The notes below the pieces were generated by a model, which worked only from the letters and a program-made list of their open reading frames with translations, made no database searches and was not told the origin of the DNA. Below are positions 1 to 11,020 of a DNA stretch of 64,000 nt, piece after piece. Each line of letters starts with the position of its first letter. Position 1 is the first letter of the stretch. The position numbers and the translations under genes were made by a program. Origin of the DNA: Shinisaurus crocodilurus (taxonomy: Eukaryota; Chordata; Lepidosauria; Squamata; Shinisauridae); assembly GCA_021292165.1 (NCBI GenBank), contig CM037878.1, forward strand, positions 1,860,001 to 1,924,000, in the 5' to 3' direction.

Positions 1-402
1 TAGGAGTTCCATGCCTGCAGTTTTGTGGCTTGGCCTCGCAGTCTGAAGGGGCCTTTGGGCAGAGCGATGTTTCTACTCGCCTGCAACATCTGCCCAGGTG
101 TCAGCATCCCATGTGCTGACAACGGCTGAAGGGGGCTGGGCCCCCTCCCCACTTTGCAGGTCTCAGCTTTCTAGACAAGCCCCCCTTCCTTCCCAGTATG
201 CCTTCCTTCAAGAACAACATTTGAAAACATGGGTCTTTCAGAGGAGCTGGAATTAAGAGAACCTGCTGATACAGTAGTGCCTTGACTGAAGACAGAGAAA
301 ACTGTCTAACATATTATTGCAGACTTTCAATATCATATCTACTCAGAATCAATAGTAAAATTTGTGACTATCTACTGAAATTGAGAGAAAGTGACCCTAA
401 GA
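1..402. other. OPA1 intron 27, left edge
   Basis: Intronic sequence with no gene or recognised repeat. Its last eight bases, CCCTAAGA, are the target-site copy of the adjacent palindromic element. Confidence 0.6.
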
Positions 403-537
403 CAGTGTTTCTCAACCTTGGGTCCCCAGATGTTTTTGGCCTACAACTCCCAGCATGCCCCAGCCAGCTATGCTGGCTGGGGCATGCTGGGAGTTGTAGG
501 CCAAAAACATCTGGGGACCCAAGGTTGAGAAACACTG
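403..537. mobile_element. Palindromic hAT-type miniature element
   Basis: The 135-bp element is an almost perfect palindrome: arms of about 66 bp around a TAT centre. Its ends read CAGTGTTTCTCAACC and the reverse complement. It is flanked by identical 8-bp target copies, CCCTAAGA (395-402 and 538-545). An 8-bp target duplication and CAGTG ends are typical of the hAT superfamily. It has no coding capacity, so it would need a transposase supplied by another element. Confidence 0.9.
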
Positions 538-545
538 CCCTAAGA

Positions 546-1120
546 GGAACAACAGACCTTCAAGTTAGACTAATCAAGGGAATACACTGACACCAGGTTT
601 GCGACGGCTTATCCTATAAATGCCTCTTCTGAACATTTCAACGAGAATGTGCAGGAGAAGAGGCTATTGGCACGGGAGCCAGAAGGCAGGGCCCACCTTC
701 AGGGTTAGCATGCGTCTATCACATGGCACAGACTAACAAGAGGGGATCGATATCACCATTCAGTGTTGGGGCAAGAGTCAACTGATGATGTTATTGTTTC
801 ATACTACTTAACTATTTTTTTGTGGGGGGCTGTTAGCAGATGCTGCCACAGTTCAAATGAAGCAGTGCTTTGAATTACTTAACTGAACAACTGACAATCT
901 TTTTTTGACAAGTGAGATGTCCAGATTACAGTATTTTGCCCTTGTGAGCTTGTCTGATGACAAAGGCTCAGCTGGATGAACTGCTGGTTTGGCCCAGTAT
1001 AGCAATGTCATAGATTTAACGGGGGGGGGGGGGGGCATTTTGTACAGACTGCACAGAGACATCATGACATGCAAAGCAGATGCGGCAACATTCCTAAGGA
1101 CGTGGATTTTACCAACAAAG
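546..1120. other. Intronic sequence with a poly-G tract
   Basis: No gene is visible. The only notable feature is a run of about 15 G at 1021-1035. Confidence 0.5.
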
Positions 1121-1342
1121 TCTATAACAGGTTCTCAAAGCCATCAGAGTGACTGTTAGAGCAATATGACAGTGGAACCAACTGCCTAGGGAGGTGGTGG
1201 GCTCTCCCACTGGAGGCATTCAAGGTGCAGCTGGACAGCCATCTGTCAGGGATGCTTTGACCTGGATCCCTGCGTTGCGCAGGGGGTTGGACTCGATGGC
1301 CTTGTAGGCCCCCTCCAACTCTACTTTTCTATGATTCTATGA
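1121..1342 (+). mobile_element. CR1 LINE 3' end
   Basis: The segment matches the other CR1 tails in this window (35400-35588, 49490-49682). It has the last codons around LPREVVGSP, the GGGTTGGACTCGATGGCC block, and ends in the ATTCTATG repeat unit that marks CR1 3' ends. It is truncated at the 5' side. Confidence 0.88.
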
Positions 1343-1514
1343 AAATAATACAATTTCAAACAAACCATGTGTGGTTCCTTTCACCTGCTTTCAGTGTTGG
1401 GGGGGGGGCTGTTCACGGGAGGATGAGAGCAGTCTCTCTTCCCAGGCAAAAGGGCTTGAGAGTTTTTAACCCTCACATACTTTTTTTTTTGGGTAACATC
1501 AGTGGGCCCAACAG

Positions 1515-1830
1515 ACCTCTGCATTTAGATTTCTGTTTTGCTTTCTCTTCTGTTTCTTCCTCCAGAGCTTCCTGATAACTTAAGCTCTGATAACTTTGAA
1601 ATTGATAATTATATTTATTTCCATAAATATAATTATCAATTTCAAATGATTCCAGTGTAACATAAAATATAGATTTTATTGGTATCACATTCCAAAAACA
1701 TAATCTAACACAAAAGCGACTAGGGTACATTGGAACTCACAATATTAACCCAATGAGGGATTTAAGTGATCAGGAAGCTCTGGAGGAAGAAACAGAAGAG
1801 AAAGCAAAACAGAAATCTAAATGCAGAGGT
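1515..1830. repeat. Nested inverted repeat, possible miniature element
   Basis: Two perfect 62-bp inverted arms (1515-1576 and 1769-1830) enclose 192 bp. Inside is a second, perfect palindrome with 24-bp AT-rich arms (1595-1618 and 1623-1646) and a 4-base loop. No clear target-site duplication is seen. It could be an unclassified miniature inverted-repeat transposon or a local inverted duplication. Confidence 0.8.
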
Positions 1831-2330
1831 GAAGTACTGGGCTCAGAGTATTTGTTTTCTAAATTTCTAAAATAAACACGAGGGGGTCCAGTGTGCCCCA
1901 ATAGTCTAATAGGGCTTCCTTCCCTACCCCCACCCCCGGAAAAGAACATTACAAATAAGAAGAGTTGCAAGTTTGCACTATGAGAGAATGTTAACTCTTG
2001 ACTCAAAATAAGCCAGCTTAGAGCAGAATGAGCTCCCTAGCCAAGACCCTAAAGTAAAATTTATTCCCAGGGTCAAAGAGATCCTTCCAGTGCTATGTAA
2101 ATTTTGGGATTGTGGACACATGAACGTACCAAATTGTTTGTACAAAAAACAAAAAAAAAAGTCTATTCCAGTGCTCTTGAAGTGGTATTACCAATAAAAA
2201 TTGGTCTTTGTGATATATGCAAAACACTGTTATTTTCACTACCCCATTTTGAGAAGTTGCGGGGGAGAGAATTGACTCCAATCAGTTTAGGCATTAGGTA
2301 GTCCCATCTTCCCTTACACTTCAAGAGGAG

Positions 2331-2403
2331 TAAATCAGACCCCAATACCAGAGTACCATAAAACATATAAATCAGACCCCAATACCAGAGTACCATAAAA
2401 CAT
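2331..2403. repeat. Short tandem duplication, about 37 bp x 2
   Basis: The segment beginning AATCAGACCCCAATACC and ending in ATAAAACAT occurs twice in a row with almost no change. Confidence 0.8.
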
Positions 2404-2412
2404 AAAACACAT

Positions 2413-2573
2413 TGTGGCTCACGCTGGCTCAGCTCGTCTGAGCGTGGAAAGCTAAGCAGGGTCAGGCCTGGTTGTTACTTGGATGGGAGACCCCTCCTCT
2501 AGTTTCCTGCATTGAGCAGGGGGTTGGACTTGATAGCCTTGTAGGCTCCTTCCAACTCTATGATCTATGAATA
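2413..2573 (+). mobile_element. 5S-rRNA-derived SINE with CR1-like tail
   Basis: The head matches vertebrate 5S rRNA, including the internal promoter: AGCTAAGCAGG (box A) and ACTTGGATGGGAGACC (internal control region). The tail matches the CR1 3' end (GGGGGTTGGACTTGATAGC to CTATGATCTATG). A 5S head joined to a LINE tail is the SINE3 type of design, with mobilisation by CR1 inferred from the shared tail. Confidence 0.88.
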
Positions 2574-2574
2574 T

Positions 2575-5439
2575 ACCGTATTAAAAAAAAAAAAAAAACT
2601 GAAGGGGGGGGGCAGAGATAGAACACCACAGGACAATTGACTCCATAATTGTTGAGGAGTACATGGAATAAGAAATGGGTCAGGATTGCTAAAAAAAAAA
2701 AAAGTTTTACAAAGATTTCAAACAACTGCTGGGGTCCACAGCAACCCCAACTGGTTTTGGAGGGTCAAAAGGAAAAACAGCCACGGGCCTTACTCCAATG
2801 TGTCGACAAGAACAAAAAAGAGCTAACGCATCCCTCAAGACTCCCCATAAAAGCCATGAGACTTGGCAACCCCATCGCTGCCAGAAAGGCACGCATTGTG
2901 CTACCAGTGTAGTGGAAAAGCCTATGCTCGCAAGGCAGCTGTGAGGAAGGGTTTGGCTTAGAGAAAGAGGCCGGCTGGCAAGCCCAGACAAGCCCCAGAG
3001 AAAGGAACCTGGACATGGACAAATGGTCCCCGACAGCTGCCTGGGAGATGCTGAAGCCTCAAGTGGCAAAGGACGGTAAACAGAGGTCGGAGGTTGGCTG
3101 GCAGCAGCAAACACTCCTTTCTTCCTCCTCTGCTTTGGTCCTTCTTTCAAGGGGACCCTCCCAAAGGCAGCTACCTGCTGCCTCCTGAAGGTGAGACAAC
3201 ATGCTCACCTCTTTGAGCCAGTTTATTATCCCTCTAGCACTAAATTATTAGCACAGCAAATCAGAAATGATACAGTGAAAATGCCCCCAAATCCTCTACT
3301 GCGGAAACCCATTAATGCTGACCAAGGTTCCACATCAGCAGGTGCACAAGCTGACACCACGGCTCCTTGCTGCAGCTGTGGGGTTCCTGCTCAAAATGCT
3401 GGGTGTACCGGCTTCCCCTTCTCCTCCCTCCAGGAATTTTCTAGCCCGTGTGGTTTTAGAGATCAGTCTCAACAAGTCACAAAGATGCAACCAACTATAG
3501 ACATTCTTGATGAAATGCAATTGCCAATCCACCCACCCCAATCCACTCATGGGAGAGGAAACATTCGGCGGCGGGGGGGGGGGGAATTTCAAACAGAAAC
3601 AAAAACTCCTTACTGCTTCCAGTTCTTGGGCAATTTGGTCTTAGACATAATTATTTCCAAGACAGTTACCAGTTCTAGAGGGAGGGGGAAACAGTAAGTA
3701 TACCAGTGAAGATTCACGGCCAAACCAGATGATAGGTTAAATGTGAGATTAAATAAATAAATGTTTTTAAAAGCAGCTGAGAGGCAGGGGGAATGGCCAG
3801 AATTGGGACTGCGATGTGCAGGTTAACTCTTCCCGCCACACCATGGTTTTAAAATCTCTCCTCTAAAGTTGCTACTTGGCTTGGGAGGGAAGCTTCCTTT
3901 GGTGCAGCTTCTCTCCAAGGTTAAATAGTAGCTTTGGAGGGGTGACTTTAGTCAGGGCTATGGAGCAGGGAAAAGGGCTAAACCCCACCCAATGGTCCGA
4001 ATCCTGATTTGGGGGCCCTGCAGCTGCTTGGAAAAAAAGAAAGAGATGTGTTCAATGCAATCACATATTTAGCACATTGCTTAGTTAGGCACACAAGTCA
4101 CAAGCAGAGTTCTCCTTGCTGCTCCCCTAACTCCCCCGCACACACAAATGACTGTCTCATGCTGAGAGGAACACCTCTCCGTAAGCAGAGAACCCACCTC
4201 CAACCTGCAAATCTGAGCTGCACGATTAAACTAGCACTCAGCAGGGCCCAGAGCATTAATACCAAATGTTTCCTGGACAAATGTTTCGGCAACATGCCAG
4301 CTGTAAGAAGTACAGACATCCCAGGATATTTCGATGAAATATTATGGCATGCAACATCTTTGCCCACACCTTTCTCAGATGTTCCAGAGCCATTAAATGG
4401 CATACTTGATCTTGGCTCAACAATATTAATACTGTTTACATTATTTACATTCCCAAAGGCCACGGTACATTTATTAAGATAATAAAATCATACTTTATAT
4501 TTTCATGTTTCTACAGTATCAACTTTTTCCCTTAGCAATTGGCACTTGCTTGCTTTTTAAAGGAATTCCTGCACTAGCAGCTGTCTCGAGGTTTAATCAT
4601 AATCATCAGAAGAGGGGGAAATTAACACTCTAAGAAGAACATGCCTAGTTAAACACAGAACGCTCCAGAAGGAGAAGGACAGACGAGAACAAAAGGCTTG
4701 CATCAAACTGGAGTCCGTTTCATGGCAGCCTCTTGACAGCAGAAGACGCCATCCAGGGGCATCCCAGTGTAAGTGAATAATGACAAAGCCCTTTGGAGAA
4801 CACCAGGGCATTAAGTGTTGACATTCCCCTAGCAACAGAGCAAGCCTTCTGTATCCGGTGGCATGTCCCAACAGGAGAGAGTCTTTGTTGACCAGGAAAT
4901 ATTTCCAATTAGGAACTCAACTGGAGATTAAAATACAAATATTGACGGAGAGAGACAAGGAGGATCTCCCCAACGGCTGCTACATGTCATGAATGTAACA
5001 GTATCGGACGGAAGGCCCACCTGTGCTTTTAATGCCAGAGAGAGGTGCCCTGACCATCTACTCACTACAAAGGAAAAGTGGGGAAATGTGCTCCAGATGC
5101 GATCTGCCCTTCTGTTACAGGAGAAGCACAGTGGCGCCTCCTAACGCCAGACAGATGAAATGCAAAAACTGGTCCAGAGGGCTTGTTTTCTGTGCTGGGA
5201 AAGGGAGGGCAGCAAACATCTGAGTTGCACAGAATGCGTTTACCCTCTTTCCTGCCTGAGGAAATGAGCTGGGCAACTCAAAAGGCTGCTGCCCTACATT
5301 ACGAAAACTTCAGAGGTGTCATGTGCCATAAACTTATGAAGAATTTAGTATCACATACTACTTTAGTGTATTTGTAAAGATACAGCAAAATGGAGACGTA
5401 TCAGGAGTTTTGCCAGAAGCAGGTGCACTATGGGAACCT
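2575..5439. other. OPA1 intron 27, mostly unrecognised
   Basis: No exon or named repeat was recognised. It contains A-rich and G-rich runs (about 2581-2610, 2690-2703, 3571-3582). The open frames here have no recognised domain. Confidence 0.5.
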
Positions 5440-6108
5440 TGAAGGCACGTGAGTGATAGCAGAGCTCCGCGTGTGCTGGATGGGAGAATTAAAATCCTGT
5501 CTGTGCATAGAGGCCCATTATTCTACACACAGATCTCCAGATCTCACCCCCCTCTGTGCAGCGTTCCAGCGTGTCTGTTTGCAGCTGCCAGCCAGCTTGC
5601 CTGTAATCCGACTCCAGCTTGTAGCTTCCCCGGTTTGCAGATTAATCCAAGTAGCAAGGAAACACTCTAACTCCACAGGTCTATTTCTACCTGTTTATTT
5701 TCTTAGCAAGTAATATTCTACAGAGTATACATTTCCTAGTTACAGTCCATGTGCAGAGTACAATGCATAGCAAGCATTAGTTCCAGTGGAGTAGGTTTGA
5801 GCTTCACTCAACCTCAGCAAAGACGTTACATTGTTGCAAAATCCAGCAAGCAATAGCCAGAAGAGAGAAAGAAGAGAGAAAGCAGTCCTGCTCTTCTCTA
5901 AAATGGCTTCAGACAGAAAAACAAGTTAGCACGTCATTCAGAACATACAAACCATGTGACTAGCTCATAATGATCCTAGGATCTAGCTTTCCCATGAGAA
6001 AGAACACGGGAAAGTAGAAAGACACAACATACTTGTTTACCGCCATTCTGTTCCTCTCCAAGTGTAAACAATGTGCTGAAGCTGGTGATTGTGATACATA
6101 TCACAACA
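5440..6108 (-). repeat. Copia 3' LTR
   Basis: On the minus strand it begins TGTTGTGATATG and ends CTTCA, giving the usual TG...CA termini. It directly follows the polypurine tract (GTGGGGGGA, 6109-6117). It is 669 bp long, close to identical to the other LTR. Confidence 0.92.
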
Positions 6109-6142
6109 TCCCCCCACAAGCTGAAGTACATCTTGTTTATAC

Positions 6143-6990
6143 TTACTCAATGAGGCCTAGTGCCGTCATTAGTTTCCTGTGTCTTACTACAGGCAATGGT
6201 TTTGTGAAAAGATCTGCCACCATTTCCCCTGTTGCACAGTATTTGAGTTGCACCCATCCTTTCTGCACACAGTCCTTTACATGAGAGTAACGAACATCAA
6301 TGTGCTTGGTTCTTGGCTTACATTTTTCATTTTGTGCCATGCTTATACAAGCTTGGTTGTCCTCAAAAATTGTAACAGCCTTGCCTACTGGTAATTGCAG
6401 ATCAGTAAACAATTGCTTGAACCATTCAATCTCATTGCATGCTTGAGATAAACTGATGAATTCAGATTCTGCACTAGATACAGCCACACAAGATTGTTTA
6501 CGTGTGTACCAGTCAATTAAACTTTTATCATACATGATCACAGTCCCACTTGTGGACTTCCTATCTGTTGCAGACCCCCAATCAGCATCAGTGTACACAC
6601 AAAAACCTCCCTCTGTGTGTGATGACAATTTCAGTTTGCAATTCATGGAACCTTTTAAATACCTTAACACACGTTTCACAGCTAGCCAATCATACATAGA
6701 AGGATTTTGGGTTTTCCTCCTAAGTATGTTTACAGCATTGCTGATGTCTGGCCTACTCACATTTGCCAAATATAGCAGGCTTCCAATAACACTTTGGATA
6801 TTTTCCAATATCTTCAAATTCAGTGTTATCTGTGTGTTTCTGATACTCAAGAGTCATTGGAGTGGTAACTGGGTTACAATTCTCCAATCCATGAATTTCC
6901 AGCAATTTCTGAATTTTTCCACTTTGTTCAACCATGAAAGAACCTTCCTCATCCTGGGATAATTGCATTCCAAGATAATGTTTCACCATT
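6143..6990 (-). pseudogene. Copia reverse transcriptase C-terminus and RNase H
   Basis: The upstream part begins VKHYLGMQLSQDEEGS and continues through the NPVTTPM segment. After a frame change near 6800 comes the RNase H domain, with YTDADWGS, SSAESEF, FEDNQA and KHIDVRYSHVKD. These are typical of the copia RNase H, which removes RNA from the RNA-DNA hybrid. The domain ends ADLFTKPLP just before the polypurine tract. Confidence 0.9.
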
Positions 6991-7668
6991 AATGTTTCAT
7001 GGGAGGAAGCCAAAGATAGCACACGTGCGAATTTTTGGGTGCAAATGTTTTGTTCATATACAGGCTCAAAACAGAACAAAGCTGTCTCCAAGAAGCTTTG
7101 AATGTTTTCTGCTGGGGTATGATGCACAAACAAAAGGGTACAGGTTGTGGTCACCACACCACAACAAGGTAATTCTGAGCAGGGATGTGATTTTTCACGA
7201 GCAAACACATGAACAGAAACAGCTGGTGGAATTGCCAATGCATGCAATGTCTGAAACACAGCAGGAAGTTTCTGAAACAGAACAAGCCACTGGGCAGATA
7301 TCTGGGGAACAGGAGGGAGGTGAACAATCTCTAAGGCGTTCAACCCGAGAACGCAAAACACCTGTTAGATATCAGGATGAATTCCAAAGTGGGAAAACTG
7401 TTGTACATAAAGCTCTCAAAATAGCTTTAGAACCTCAAAGTTTTGAGGAAATTCAGAGCATGGAACCAGAAGTGAAGAATGATTGGTTTGAGGCCATGCA
7501 GGATGAAATCAATGCCATGCATGCTAACAAAACCTGGAGTCTGGTATCTTTGCCTGTAGGGCGAAAGGCCATCACCTGTAAATGGGTGTACAAGGTGAAA
7601 ACAAATCACCAGGGGCAGGTGGAAAGGTACAGAGCGAGACTCGTGGCAAGAGGGTTTGCACAAAAACA
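6991..7668 (+). pseudogene. Inverted duplicate of the copia integrase-C/RT-N region
   Basis: This plus-strand segment begins MFHGRKPKIAHVRIFGCK and ends RYRARLVARGFAQK. It is a near-identical inverted copy of 8123-8795. It interrupts the reverse transcriptase between ELKDL and VKHYLG. It lacks the 5-nt deletion present in the minus-strand arm, so it keeps RRSTRERKTP where the other arm is frameshifted. Confidence 0.93.
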
Positions 7669-8865
7669 AATCTGTAGATCTTTCAGTTCAAAGTGTTCTT
7701 GCAAACCTTTTGCAACTTTGTCTTTCTGACTTACTGATTCTGTTATCAGCAATATATCATCAACAAAGACTAACAAATACACCCAATGTCCTGGTTCTGT
7801 GTAATTTGTGTACAGACAGTGATCAGCCTTGCTTTGTTTGAATCCCCAACTAATCAAAACTCTGTCCAGTTTTTGGTTCCAGCATCGAGCTGCTTGTTTT
7901 AACCCATATATGGACTTGTGCAGACGACATACAAGACTGGGATTTTCTACAAAACCTTTTGGTTGCACCATGTAGATTTCCTCTTGTAAATCACCATATA
8001 GGAAAGCAGTTTTTACATCAAAATGAAATGCCATCATTTTTCTTTGTGCTGCCAATTTCAACAACAATCTGACAGTTGCATACCTTGTTGGTGGTGCAAA
8101 CACGGAATCAAAATCTACCCCATGTTTTTGTGCAAACCCTCTTGCCACGAGTCTCGCTCTGTACCTTTCCACCTGCCCCTGGTGATTTGTTTTCACCTTG
8201 TACACCCATTTACAGGTGATGGCCTTTCGCCCTACAGGCAAAGATACCAGACTCCATGTTTTGTTATCATGCATGGCATTGATTTCATCCTGCATGGCCT
8301 CAAACCAAGCATTCTTCACTTCTGGTTCCATGCTCTGAATTTCCTCAAAACTTTGAGGTTCTAAAGCTATTTTGAGAGCTTTATGTACAACAGTTCTCCC
8401 ACTTTGGAATTCATCCTGATATCTAACAGGTGTTTTGCGTTCTCGAACGCCTTAGAGATTGTTCACCTCCCTCCTGTTCCCCAGATATCTGCCCAGTGGC
8501 TTGTTCTGTTTCAGAAACTTCCTGCTGTGTTTCAGACATTGCATGCATTGGCAATTCCACCAGCTGTTTCTGTTCATGTGTTTGCTCGTGAAAAATCACA
8601 TCTCTGCTCAGAATTACCTTGTTGTGGTGTGGTGACCACAACCTGTACCCTTTTGTTTGTGCATCATACCCCAGCAGAAAACATTCAAAGCTTCTTGGAG
8701 ACAGCTTTGTTCTGTTTTGAGCCTGTATATGAACAAAACATTTGCACCCAAAAATTCGCACGTGTGCTATCTTTGGCTTCCTCCCATGAAACATTTCATA
8801 TGGAGTTTTCACAGTTGTGGCGTTGGGTAACCTGTTCAGCAGGTAATTGGCATTTGACAGTGCAT
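7669..8865 (-). pseudogene. Copia integrase C-terminal part and reverse transcriptase core
   Basis: Reading leftward: TPYEMFHGRKPKIAHVRIFG (integrase C-terminal GKGY-like region), then a 5-nt deletion after EQSLRRS, then the reverse transcriptase. The latter shows TWSLVSLPVGRKAI, FDVKTAFLYGDL, LHKSIYGLKQAARCW and the catalytic VFVDDILL. The protein is cut at ELKDL by the inverted duplicate. The enzyme would copy element RNA into DNA in cytoplasmic particles. Confidence 0.92.
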
Positions 8866-10637
8866 CCCCCCCAGAAACGGTTTCCCACCTGTGAGTCAGC
8901 TAATTGAGCCCTCATCATTTCCTGGAGTGTTCTGTTCCTTCTCTCAGCAACGCCATTTTGAAAAGGGGAGTATGGGGCCGTGACTTTGTGCCCAATGCCC
9001 TCACTTTCCAAGAATTTCTTAAATTTTGTACTCATGTACTCTCCCCCACCATCTGTGAGCAATTCACCTATTGGGTATTGTTTGTATCTGTTACCAGCCC
9101 ATTTCACAAATGATACAAATCTCTCTTGAACCTGAGATTTGTGCTGCAGAAGATAAACAAATCCAAATCTAGAGAAGTCATCAATAAGAGTCCTGTAGTA
9201 CCTATTTCCCCCACAGCTGTTTTCAAATGGTCCAGCAACATCAGAGTGTACTAGCTCAAATATTCTTGTGCTCACTCTATCACTGTGTTTCTGAATGTTA
9301 GTTCTGTGTGACTTTGCCTTACTACATACTTCACATTCCACATAATTAGCACAAGGTTTCATTTTCATACCCTCACACAGACCCGGCATCTTCTTGATGC
9401 TCCTGTAGTTGGCATGCGCAAAACGTTTGTGAAAAATATGTAAACAATTGTCATGCGGTTTACAATTTGCATACTTTGCACTCTCATCATTTGTTACAAA
9501 TGGATTTATAACATACAGAGAATTCTGCAAATCACCTTTTGCACAGACTATCCCTTCACGTGAAATCACACATTTGCTGTCTGAAAAACATATTTCAAAA
9601 CCATTTTGAGCTAATTGAGAAATACTTATCAAATTCGTATCCAGTTCCTGAACGAACAGTGCCCTCTGCTGACCCAAAGTAGCAAAGTCAATTGTTCCTG
9701 TTGCTGAAACTTGTATTCTTTTCCCATCAGCTAATTCCACATGCTGATTTGTATATCCATCATCTTCCAGAGATTGAAATATGTCTCTGGAATTAGCCAT
9801 GTGATGACTGGCTCCAGAATCAAGAATCCAAACGTTATTATTAGAAACTCCCACCCTAGCAATCAAACTTTTGCCCGTTTTAATTGCCTCCTCAGGTGCA
9901 TTTGTAGTTTCCTGTTTGTTTCGTTTCTTTTTCTGTTTGACCTTTGTACAGTCCTTCTTCAGATGATTTGTAGATCCACAAGAAAAACATTTTTTCACTT
10001 TTAAAGCTGTAGCCTGGGTAACTCCCAGCTTGTTGCTATTCCCAGCTTGGCTGTGCCCCGCGTCAGCCGAGCTGTCTGCTGATTTACGTCCAGCATTGTT
10101 TTTCTTCCCTTGCTGTTTCTCCCACTCAGAGAGAAGTTTGCCTGACACATATTCCATTGTCAGGTTCTGATCTGGTTGCCCTTCCATCAATGTAACAATT
10201 GTATCATATGAGTCCAGACTAGATAACAGAATGGAAACTTGATGTAAGGGATCAATTGTCATCCCTTGTGCTCTCAATCTGTTAAACAAGTCTCGGATAG
10301 TACTCAAATGCTCAGGCATAGACCCACCTGGTTGCAAGCTCAATTTGTACAGCTTACGTGCAAGCAAAATTCTACTTCCTGCCGTTTGCATCTGATACAT
10401 ATTTTTCAAGGTGTCCCAGATCTGTTTTGCAGTGTTTTCAAACTGGATAAATGGCACTTGAGAACTTTCAACAGATAAGCAAAGAATTGCCTTTGCTTTT
10501 TCGTCTCGTTCCTTCCATTCATTATAAGCTTGATCCCCCACTGCAACTGCATCTAGTGTTACAACATTCCAAAGTCCCGCATGGGTTAAATAATGCTGCA
10601 TTTGGAAATTCCATAACACATAGTTCGAGCCAGACAG
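8866..10637 (-). pseudogene. Copia gag, protease and integrase
   Basis: From the 5' side: gag (SNYVLWNFQMQHYL), a zinc knuckle CFSCGSTNHLKKDC, the protease active site WILDSGASHH, and integrase with an HHCC zinc-binding region (FHKRFAH and CEVC). The integrase DDE residues appear in HSDVAGPF, LTDGGGEY and NGVAERRN. The frame is broken at 8866-8872, where a seven-base G run (minus strand) appears to carry one extra base. Confidence 0.93.
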
Positions 10638-10860
10638 TTTTTTTTACTATCTGTGGGTTCAGAGATGGTGCCACCATCATTTCTGTGACCGGGGGATTTT
10701 CTGCCTCCTCCCCTTCAGAAACTTCGGCTTCGCTTTCTGCGCTTTCGGCCTTGAACAGAGCCTGCAAGCGTTCAGCGAACACCTCCCACTCTTCCCCCTC
10801 CTTACCGGACGAAGGCCCAGGAGATTTTTCTTCTTCTTTGAAGTCTCCCTTCTCTGCCAT
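10638..10860 (-). pseudogene. Copia gag N-terminus
   Basis: The frame starts MAEKGDFKEEEKSPGPSS and is acidic. It reaches an eight-base A run (10638-10645), where a single-base change puts it out of frame with the following KLSGSNYVLW segment. The two together would form one gag. Confidence 0.75.
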
Positions 10861-11005
10861 TAATCATCGCAATCCCGGATTCGAAGTTGTTGACACAGCT
10901 GTTGGAAAAACAGGTCCTGCTGCTGGCGCTGACTTTCAGCCTGGTCCCGAACTGGTTCCGTTCGGTTCTGGAGCTGCTGGTTCTGGTCCACTCTGGTACC
11001 GAATT

Positions 11006-11020
11006 CTGGGCCCATAACCC
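11006..11020 (-). promoter_or_regulatory. Copia primer-binding site for half initiator tRNA
   Basis: Directly next to the 5' LTR, the minus strand reads GGGTTATGGGCCCAG. This is an exact 15-base complement of the anticodon stem-loop of vertebrate initiator tRNA-Met. Drosophila copia primes from a cleaved half of this tRNA in the same way. A 3'-end match (usual TGGTA) is not adjacent to the LTR. Confidence 0.85.

Noticed and set aside
2413..2573. A 5S rRNA gene
   Set aside because: Only the internal promoter part matches, both ends of the 5S gene are missing, and the segment continues into a CR1-like tail. It is a SINE.
2707..3150. A 147-codon open frame on the minus strand
   Set aside because: No recognisable domain, low-complexity composition, overlapping frames in other phases, inside an intron.
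4009..4482. A 157-codon open frame on the plus strand
   Set aside because: No domain or homology recognised, and an open frame on the opposite strand covers the same stretch.
6143..10860. A domesticated host gene derived from copia pol
   Set aside because: Both LTRs, the primer site and the polypurine tract are present and the frames are broken, so it is a decayed element and not a retained gene.
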